Shown piece after piece: positions 6,665 to 15,500 of a stretch of DNA of 64,000 bases. This DNA is from Chryseobacterium angstadtii (GTDB taxonomy: Bacteria; Bacteroidota; Bacteroidia; Flavobacteriales; Weeksellaceae), in the NCBI RefSeq assembly GCF_001045465.1, contig NZ_LFND01000003.1, positions 558,001 to 622,000 on the forward strand, read 5' to 3'. The notes under the pieces are model-generated. The model saw only the letters and a program-made list of their open reading frames with translations, made no database searches and was not told where the DNA came from. Every line of letters starts with the position of its first letter. Position 1 is the first letter of the stretch. The position numbers were made by a program, and so were the translations under genes.

Positions 6665-9600
6665 ATGAAAAACATCTCCAAATATGTTCTGTTGTTTTTT
6701 ACTTTTTTCAGTATATTTTTCTCGGCTCAGAATTTCTATGAAGAGCAATGGCTGAAAGTAGCAGAAGGATACCGAAATGGGGATTTCAAATCCAGTTTAC
6801 CCATCATTCTTGAAATTCAGAAAAGGGCAGTTAAGGATAAAAATGCTGTAGAAATTATAAAATCTTTAAAAGCTGAATTTGCCATTTATAAAGATACTCA
6901 GGATGATCCCAAAAATGATTATGCTTCCGTTTTCTTTTCAAAGATCAGCAATACGGAAAAACAGCTGAAAAAAGATGATCTGCTTTTATTTAAGGTACTG
7001 GAGATTGAATTTTTTGAAGATTATTTCGCAAAAAATAAATGGGAAATCCAGAAACGGACCAATATTGATAAAGGAGATATTGCTGAGATCGAATCCTGGA
7101 CTCAGCTTGATTTTAAGAATTACTACCTGAACAAGTTTGCACAGCTTTCGGAATTAGATAGAAAACTCAAAAAAATTCCTTTGGAGAAATACAAAGATGC
7201 TTTCGAAACAAAAAGTGATTTTGAATTTTTCCCCAGCCTTTATGACTGGAAGGTCAGAAAAAATATGGAGTTCCTAAAAAGCAGTGACCTGTTCACAAAA
7301 AATGAACTGAAAGACAATCAGACTACAGTTCTAGCCCTATATCAGAATCTTATTGATTTTAATACAGGTAATCCTAAACTCTATTTTCAGCATCAGCAGC
7401 TGGTTTACGGGAATTCTATAAAAAAGGATGATGAGTTGCTTGATAAGCAGATTGCTCTGATTAAAAGTCCGGTACAGGGAGATTATAAGATTTTAATTCT
7501 AAATGATACGGCAGAGAAGCTGTTCAGATCAAAACCACAGGAAGCAGTAGCGCTCATTGATCAGGTAAAAAAAGAATATCCGGCATCCCAATTTATGAGC
7601 AATATTACCTATCTGGAAAGCAGGATGAAGAATTCTGAAGTGCAGCTTTATTACGAAGTTCACAACGAACCTGAAAAACCAATACAGATTGTAGCCCGAC
7701 ATAAAAATGCGGACAGTTTTACCATCAAGATCTACAGTATCAATAATTTCCAAAAGCAGCTTCAGTATCTGAGAGATCTTGATTATGAAGTGAATTACAA
7801 AAAACTAGATAAAACACTTTACAGAACAGAAGTTTTTCCTCTGATTGATAAGAAAGATTATAAGAGTCATACCACGGCACTGGAGATGAAGGCACTTCCC
7901 AAAGGAATGTATATCTGTGAATATATTAACGGAGAAGATGTGTCAAAGTTCTTGTTTTTTGTGACCTCTTCAAGGGTTATTTATGATGAAAATAAAGACC
8001 ATATCCTCGTTTCCAGGGAGAATGGTAAACCCATGACCAATACAAGGCTCCTGAAATATGGATTTGGAGATTATTCCAATATGAATGAAACCCAGCTGCT
8101 GATTAAAACCGATAATTTTTCAAGATTTCCGTCTGAAAAGATCCGGTACCACGCTGTTCCCCAATATCTGATTTACGACTCTGCAAATAATGATTTCAAT
8201 TTGGTAGATGGAACCTACAATGAGCGTTCCGACGCTTATCCATATCCTCATACGCAGTTTTTTCTGGACAGGGAGATATTCAGGCCCGGGCAGACCGTTT
8301 ATTTTAAAGCAATATCCACCATTCCTGATTTTAATAAAAAGAGAGATAATGTCATCGTTAATAATGAACAGAAGGTTGCTTTGTTCGATGCCAACAATCA
8401 GGTAATCGCGACTGAAAAATTTAAAACCAATGCATTTGGATCATACAGTGGAAGTTTTGTCCTTCCGAAAGATAAACTGAACGGAAAATTCAGACTGGAA
8501 GTCTCCGGAATGTATAACGATTTTGCCATCACTGATTCAAAATATTTTTCTGTGGAAGAGTATAAGCGTCCAAAATTTGAAATCACTTTTGATACCATCA
8601 AAAAGGACTATAAATACGGACAGATTATAGAACTGAAAGGAAAGGTGCTTACCTTTTCAGGGATTCCTTTAAGCAATACCAATGTCAGTTTTGAACTTAA
8701 AAAAGAGAACATACGCCAAAGGTATTTCTGGTGGTACCCCGTTGAACAGTACAGCAATGAGAATTCAATCTTAGGAAAGGCGGAAACCAATGAAAAAGGG
8801 GAGTTTACCATTAAAATTGATCTTCAGAAGGATGAAAATACAGAAGGAATACAGGTTCATAACTACAAAGTAAAAACCTCGGCTACCGATATCAATGGGG
8901 AAACACAGCTTGCCGAAACCAATATAAAAGTAGCTTCGGTTTCCCATTATCTGGCGGTGGATGAAATAAAAGAAGCTGCTGCAGACGATGAGCTGAAAGT
9001 AAAAGTGAAATCTTTCAATTACAACGATATTCCTCTGCAAAAAAACTATAAAGTCAAGCTGGTTCAGCTAAAGCAGCCCAAACGCGTTCTGAGAAATAAT
9101 TTCAGAAACAATATTCAGGACCTTCCGCAGATGTCCAGAGAAGAATATCTGGTGAAATTTCCACATGACAGATATGATCAGTCGGAAGACCGTAAAAACT
9201 GGGAAATCTTAAAAACCGTTACAGAGCGCTCGCAAGGTGACAAAGAATTGAACTTAGGCCGCCTGGAAGCCGGAGATTACAGATTGCTGGTTTACAATAT
9301 CGAAGAAAAAGATACCATAAAAGCACAGCAGGATTTCAGCATCTGGGACAAAAAAGGGCTAGGGCCGGATCAGTATCCGTTCCTGAAAATCACAGCACCC
9401 AAAGATGAAGTGGTAAGAGGATCGCAGGTGACTCTGTATGCCTATTCCGCAATCCCGGACGCTGTAGTGAATGTATACTGGCAAGACGGACAAGGACGTA
9501 AAAAACTTGAAAATAAGACATTCACAAACGGAGTTCTGGCCTATACTTTTCCGGTTTCTCAGGACAGAAACATTGTGAAATATAATGTACAGTTTTCTGT

Positions 9601-12544
9601 GACTCATTACAACGATGTTCAGAATGAATTTGCCAATATTTATATTAAAAATGATGAAGAACCTTTAAAAGTTGAACTCTCTACCTTCCGAGATAAAGTA
9701 GAGCCCAATTCAAAAGAAAAATGGAGCGTGACGGTGGTAGGGAAAAACAAAGAGAAAGTAGTGGCAGAAGTATTGGCGGCCATGTATGATAAATCGCTTG
9801 ATAAATTTGTTCCAAATACCTACAGATTCAGTAAATTTTATATCCCGTACAGTGTGATTGAGGATTATAATATCGGTAACTTCTCCGAGACTTTGAGCTG
9901 GTATCAGAAGTTCAATTATATAGAAACAAAAACGGTTTACATTCCTCAGTTCAATTGGTTTGATAAAAATGTATTTTATAATCTGTTGGCTAAATATTGT
10001 ATGCTGACAGATACGGACGGTGATGGGGTAGATGACGCGAATGATGCATGCCCTACTGTTCCCGGACTGGAAACGTATAATGGCTGCCCAGCACCTAGGC
10101 GGGCAATGGCTATGGAAATCAACCAGACTTTGAAAACAAAAAGCGGGCGTTTTGAAAATGAAGAGATCCGCATGGCTTCCAATAAAAAAGAAGATAAAAA
10201 GTCTGAAGAGGATAAAGACGGTCTGGATGAAGTGAAAGCCCGCCAAAACCTTAATGAAACTGCATTTTTTTATCCTCACCTTAGAACAGATAAAGAAGGC
10301 AGGGTTAGTTTTGAATTCACAACACCGGAAGCGCTCACCAAATGGAAGCTGATGTTTCTGGCCCATACAAAAGAGGCAAGGGCAGCTGTTTTGGAAAAAG
10401 ATATTGTTTCACAGAAAAAATTGTCCGTCAATCCAAACTATCCAAGATTTTTGAGAGAAGGGGATGAACTTAATTTCCAGACCAAAATTTCAAATCTTAC
10501 CGATACCGCGATGCAAGGGGCTACATCTTTACAGATTCTGGATGCAGAAAGCGGTGAGGATATTTCTTCCCTGTTCGGGGTCACATCTGTACAGAATTTT
10601 ACGGTGGGAGAAACCGGAAATTCTACCGTAAGCTGGAACATAAAAACGCCTTTCGGTAAAGCCTCTTCCGTTATTATCAAAATACTGGCAAAAGCAGGAA
10701 ACTATTCCGACGGGGAGCAGATTCCGGTTGCTGTACTTTCAAACAGAATGTTGCTTACCGATGCGGTTCCGGTGTTTGTAAAAGAAGGACAGTCCAAAAC
10801 ATTTACATTGAATAATCTGAAACAGAATACTTCTAAAACAGCATTTAACTTCAGCAATACCTTAGAACTGAAAACCAATCCTATCTGGGAAATTATTTTT
10901 GCCCTTCCTGATCTGAATCAGAATTTAAATATAAGCTCCGACGAAATTTTTAATACCTGGTTTGCAGATGTGGTAGGAACTGAAATATTCAAAGCCAATC
11001 CCCGGATGAAAGCTGTTTTTGATGAATACAAAACGGCCGATCTTCTGAAAAGCAATCTTGAAAAAAATCAGGAGCTGAAACAGATTTTACTGGAAGAAAC
11101 CCCATGGGTACTGCAATCCAAATCCGAAGCAGAAACCATGAATAGCATTTCAAGGCTTTTCGAAGTGAATTCCATGAAAAACTCAATCAATAAAGACTGG
11201 AATCAGCTTATGAAATATCAGAACCAGGATGGAGGCTTTCCGTGGCTTCCGGGATATCAGAGCTCCTATACCTGCTCATTATATATTCTGAAAAATCTTG
11301 GAAAAATGAATGAATGGCTTAAAGGCGGAATTTCCGAATACCAGACAGGTCAAAATGCCATGATCTCTTCACTCATCAGCTTTGTAGACTGGCAGCTGGA
11401 ACGGTATTGGAAGGAAGGGGAAGACAATCCCTGGAGTAATTTTGCACTGGATTATTTAGATGCCAGACGCTATTGGGAAAAAGAATATCCTATCACCGGA
11501 AAAGGAGCAAGATTAAAGACAATAATTATTGACCGGGCAGATCAATTCAAAGTAACAGATCTTACTTTCTTTGGAATTCACAGGGCAGCCCTTATTTATG
11601 ACAGCTACGGACTGAAAAATACTTCCGGAAAACTGATCAATTATTTAAAGGAAACATCCGTATCCTCAGAAACTCAGGGAGCTTACTGGAAAAAGAATCT
11701 GGACGATTGGGGATGGTATGAAAGTAAAGCTGTAAACCATGCAGGGGCTATAGAAGCATTAAATAAAATTACCCCCAACGACATTGATTTTATAGAAGAA
11801 TCTAAAGTATGGCTGGCTACCCAAAAAGAAGTAAATTCATGGGGGAATTCCAGAACTACGGCAGAGATCATTTATATTATGATGAATTCCGGAAAATCAT
11901 GGACAACTCCCGAGGCAGATAAAGCCACCGTGATATGGGGCGGAAAAGAAGTGGTGCCGCAAACCAAAACAACAGGCTATCTGAAACAGGTCATTAAATC
12001 TGACAAGATCAATCCAGGCCTGGCGGAAGTTACAGTTACAAAGTCTGGTCCGGGAATTGCACAAGGTGGATTATTCTGGCAGTATTATGAAGATCTGGAG
12101 AACGTAAAATCTACGGAAACCTATCTTTCGATGAACAGAGAATATTATAAAAAGATAAAGACCGAAAACGGGGAACAGCTGTTAAAAATTACAGATAGCA
12201 GTCCGCTTACGGTAGGAGACAGAATAACGGTAAGAATGATTCTGAATACAGACCGGCCGATGCAGTATGTGCATCTCAAAGACATGAGAGCCGCCGGTTT
12301 AGAGCCTGTAGACGTACTTTCCGGGTATCAGTACAAAAATAATCTTGGGTATTATCAGGTGACGAAAGATGCCTCTACCAACTTCTTTATCTATTATATG
12401 CCGAAAGGAAAATACGTGTTTGAATATGATATGGTATGCAATGCCTCAGGAAGTTTTTCAAGTGGTTTTGCGGTTTTGCAGAACTACTATGCACCTCAGA
12501 TGAATGCCAGAACGAAAGGAGACAAAATAGAAATAAGAAAATAA
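6665..12544 (+). CDS. Alpha-2-macroglobulin family protein, copy 1, with a thrombospondin-type-3 / OmpA-like linker
   Basis: This 1959-residue protein has a Sec signal peptide (cleavage near FFSAQ) and should act in the periplasm or on the cell surface as a large protease trap. The MG2 motif FLDREIFRPGQTVYF is near residue 535. The MG7/A2M block around residues 1195-1235 carries NETAFFYPHLRTDKEGRVSF and TTPEALTKWKLMF. The helical complement-like domain includes QNQDGGFPWLPGYQSS. No CxEQ thioester motif exists anywhere, so covalent trapping is not expected. At about residues 1115-1145, where the bait region of macroglobulins lies, there is a calcium-binding repeat DTDGDGVDDANDACP followed by NGCP, as in OmpA-family linkers. 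A close paralogue follows 12 bases downstream. Confidence 0.9.
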   Translation: MKNISKYVLLFFTFFSIFFSAQNFYEEQWLKVAEGYRNGDFKSSLPIILEIQKRAVKDKNAVEIIKSLKAEFAIYKDTQDDPKNDYASVFFSKISNTEKQLKKDDLLLFKVLEIEFFEDYFAKNKWEIQKRTNIDKGDIAEIESWTQLDFKNYYLNKFAQLSELDRKLKKIPLEKYKDAFETKSDFEFFPSLYDWKVRKNMEFLKSSDLFTKNELKDNQTTVLALYQNLIDFNTGNPKLYFQHQQLVYGNSIKKDDELLDKQIALIKSPVQGDYKILILNDTAEKLFRSKPQEAVALIDQVKKEYPASQFMSNITYLESRMKNSEVQLYYEVHNEPEKPIQIVARHKNADSFTIKIYSINNFQKQLQYLRDLDYEVNYKKLDKTLYRTEVFPLIDKKDYKSHTTALEMKALPKGMYICEYINGEDVSKFLFFVTSSRVIYDENKDHILVSRENGKPMTNTRLLKYGFGDYSNMNETQLLIKTDNFSRFPSEKIRYHAVPQYLIYDSANNDFNLVDGTYNERSDAYPYPHTQFFLDREIFRPGQTVYFKAISTIPDFNKKRDNVIVNNEQKVALFDANNQVIATEKFKTNAFGSYSGSFVLPKDKLNGKFRLEVSGMYNDFAITDSKYFSVEEYKRPKFEITFDTIKKDYKYGQIIELKGKVLTFSGIPLSNTNVSFELKKENIRQRYFWWYPVEQYSNENSILGKAETNEKGEFTIKIDLQKDENTEGIQVHNYKVKTSATDINGETQLAETNIKVASVSHYLAVDEIKEAAADDELKVKVKSFNYNDIPLQKNYKVKLVQLKQPKRVLRNNFRNNIQDLPQMSREEYLVKFPHDRYDQSEDRKNWEILKTVTERSQGDKELNLGRLEAGDYRLLVYNIEEKDTIKAQQDFSIWDKKGLGPDQYPFLKITAPKDEVVRGSQVTLYAYSAIPDAVVNVYWQDGQGRKKLENKTFTNGVLAYTFPVSQDRNIVKYNVQFSVTHYNDVQNEFANIYIKNDEEPLKVELSTFRDKVEPNSKEKWSVTVVGKNKEKVVAEVLAAMYDKSLDKFVPNTYRFSKFYIPYSVIEDYNIGNFSETLSWYQKFNYIETKTVYIPQFNWFDKNVFYNLLAKYCMLTDTDGDGVDDANDACPTVPGLETYNGCPAPRRAMAMEINQTLKTKSGRFENEEIRMASNKKEDKKSEEDKDGLDEVKARQNLNETAFFYPHLRTDKEGRVSFEFTTPEALTKWKLMFLAHTKEARAAVLEKDIVSQKKLSVNPNYPRFLREGDELNFQTKISNLTDTAMQGATSLQILDAESGEDISSLFGVTSVQNFTVGETGNSTVSWNIKTPFGKASSVIIKILAKAGNYSDGEQIPVAVLSNRMLLTDAVPVFVKEGQSKTFTLNNLKQNTSKTAFNFSNTLELKTNPIWEIIFALPDLNQNLNISSDEIFNTWFADVVGTEIFKANPRMKAVFDEYKTADLLKSNLEKNQELKQILLEETPWVLQSKSEAETMNSISRLFEVNSMKNSINKDWNQLMKYQNQDGGFPWLPGYQSSYTCSLYILKNLGKMNEWLKGGISEYQTGQNAMISSLISFVDWQLERYWKEGEDNPWSNFALDYLDARRYWEKEYPITGKGARLKTIIIDRADQFKVTDLTFFGIHRAALIYDSYGLKNTSGKLINYLKETSVSSETQGAYWKKNLDDWGWYESKAVNHAGAIEALNKITPNDIDFIEESKVWLATQKEVNSWGNSRTTAEIIYIMMNSGKSWTTPEADKATVIWGGKEVVPQTKTTGYLKQVIKSDKINPGLAEVTVTKSGPGIAQGGLFWQYYEDLENVKSTETYLSMNREYYKKIKTENGEQLLKITDSSPLTVGDRITVRMILNTDRPMQYVHLKDMRAAGLEPVDVLSGYQYKNNLGYYQVTKDASTNFFIYYMPKGKYVFEYDMVCNASGSFSSGFAVLQNYYAPQMNARTKGDKIEIRK

Positions 12545-12556
12545 CAACATAAGCAA

Positions 12557-15500
12557 ATGAGAAATGTTAAACTAATAATGATACTTCTGTGTTTCAGCTT
12601 TTTTGCGAAAATGCATGCCCAGAAATATTACGACGACCAATGGAAAAAGGTGATTGAAAACAGTGCGAAAGGCGCTTATAAATCTAATCTTCCCATTATT
12701 TTAGACATCCAAAATCACGCAATGAAAGAAAATAATGCCATCCAGCTTATCCGTTCCCTGAAAGCGGAATTCAGTATTGTCAATCAAACGGTAGATGACG
12801 ATAAAAATGATGCTGCGTCTCAGTTTTTTAAGAAACTTCAGGGAGCAGATTCCAAACTGAAAGGAGAAGAAAAACTGGTGTACCGTGTTCTTCTGAACGG
12901 ATTCTTTATGGATTACTATAATCAGAATTCGTGGGAGATAGAAGGAAGAACCAACATCAATTCACAGGATCTGTCCCAGATAGAAACCTGGAGTAAGCTG
13001 GACTTTAAAAACTATCTGAAGAAAAGCTATCAGGAACTGGATCAGCAGAAACAGGACATGAAAAAAACATCCCTTGCGAAGTATAAAGATATTTTTACAG
13101 ACAGCAAAGACATCGCTTATTTCCCGACCTTGCTTGAATGGTATTCCATGAAAAAGATCGGTTTCCTTTCCGAAAACAGCCTTTTCACAAAAAATGAACT
13201 GACGGAAAACAGAACGCAGATCAATATCACCTTTGATGAACTGATTGCTCAAAACAACGGAAATCCTAAGCTTTATTTCATGAAAGAAAAGCTGATGGAA
13301 AACTGCAACTACAACTCATGCAAAGATAAACTTGAACAGCTTCAGAATCTGTTGAAATCTGATACGGAAGGAGATTATAAAGTCATCATCATGGAAGATA
13401 TCATGAATGAGCTGATGGCCAAAAAGAAGGATAAAGAAGCTTTGGCTATAGCTGAACAAGCTAAGAAACAATATCCGAAATCTCCGTTTATCGACAACAT
13501 TAAAAGCAAAGAAAACCAGATCATCAATCCTTTTCTTACGCTTAAATATGAACAGCAGACCCAGAATAATCTGCCGATCCAACTTGTGGCAGATCACAAA
13601 AATGTAACCGAATTTTCACTGAATATTTATGAAGTAAAAGAAGATTTTACAACCTTCATGCAATATATGCAGAACTCTTACAACAACAGTTTTGGAAGAG
13701 TTAAAAAAAGTCTGGTAAGAAAAGAAACCTTTCAGCTGGTGGATGCCAAAGACTATCAGGTGCATAAAACGGCTTTAGAGATCAAACCTCTTCCTTCGGG
13801 AGTCTATGTTCTTGAATATTCCGTGGCAGGATCTGATGCAAAAGACAGCGATTCCAGACAGAATTTCTATTTCCTGGTTTCCGGAAACAGAATCATCTAT
13901 CAGGCAAAAACAGACAGGAATCAGCTTTCCAATACTCTGAAACTGGTGAACAGCGAAAACGGAAAACCGGCGGCCAATGAAACCCTTACTTTTTATGAAT
14001 TTGTGGCCAATAAAACATTAAATAAAATAGAAGGGAAAACAGATGCCAACGGTGTTTTTAAATTTCCTTCCACCTCAAGCAATGAATATTACAGAACATT
14101 TCTGATCCGCCAGCCTAAAACCAATGATTTCCAAATGATGCAGGTATATGGAAACAACGGAAATGTGGAAGACTACAACCCGAATAAACAAACCCGGACC
14201 AAAGCGCAGATCTTTACAGACAGAGCGATTTACAGACCGGGACAAGTTGTTTATTTTAAGGTCATCAACACAAAAATAGATAAGGAAATAGAATCCGTTA
14301 CTTCCGGTGTAAAACAGAAAATTACCCTTCAGGATGCCAACGGTCAGGAAGTCACTTCGCAGAATTTCACCACCAATGATTTCGGTTCCTACCACGGAAG
14401 CTTTATTCTTCCGAAAGGGCAGCTGAACGGGGTGTTTTATTTAAGAACTGATGATGTGTCCCAGGGATACAAGGACATCAGAGTGGAGGAATACAAGAGA
14501 CCGAAATTTGAAGTTACTTTTGACTCTGTAAAAGACGAATACAAATACGGGCAGGTCATTGAACTGAAAGGAAAAGCCATGATGTTCTCCGGTGTTGCTT
14601 TGAGCAATACGACGGTTAATTATGAGATCAAAAAACACAACATCAGATGGAGATACTTCTGGTGGTATCCAAATGATAGCGGTAATGAAAACTCTATTCT
14701 CGGCGAGGCCAAAACCAATGAAAAAGGAGAATTTGTAATCCGTCTTGATCTTAAAAAAGATGAAAAACTGGAAGGAATTCAGATTGATAATTATGAGATT
14801 AATGCTTCCGTAACCGATATCAATGGAGAAACACAGTCTGCGAATACACAATTGAAAGTGTCCTCAGTTTCCCACTACATCAAAGCAGAAAACATCAAAA
14901 ATGCATTCAGTGACGAAAGTGTAAAACTGAAAGTGGAAACATTGAATTATAACGAACAGGATCTTAAAAAATCATATCACGTTAAACTGTCAAAACTGAA
15001 TGCTCCGGACAGAATTTTCAGAGACAATTTTGCGACAGAGGTTCAGAACCTTCCAAAATATTCAAAAGACGAATTTATCAGTAAATTCCCACATGATTTG
15101 TTTGATAAAAATGACGAAGCCAAAAACTGGAAAACAGAAAAAGTAATCAATGAAAAACTTCAGCAGACAGCTCCGGAACTGGATTTAGGAAAGCTGGATG
15201 CAGGAGATTATCAGCTTGAATTGTTTAATATCGAAGGAAAAGACACCATAAAATCTTCTCAGAATTTCAGTATCTGGGATAAAGGTTCTTTGAAACCCGC
15301 TCAGAAAACCTTCTTAACGGTTATTGAACCGAAGAACGAATTTTCAAGAGGCGAAAAGGCGAAAGTATATGTGTATTCGGCAATTCCGGATGCGCTGGTG
15401 AATGTATTTATTCAGGATGGTTCAGGAAAAACAGTTGCAGAAAGTCATCAGATGAAAAAAGGTGTACTGGAATATACCGCAGATATCCCTAAAGATAAAG

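Noticed and set aside
9710..10366. Long minus-strand open frame of about 218 codons inside the first macroglobulin.
   Set aside because: It is a shadow of the plus-strand gene, without start signals or a recognisable domain, and runs through the conserved A2M block.
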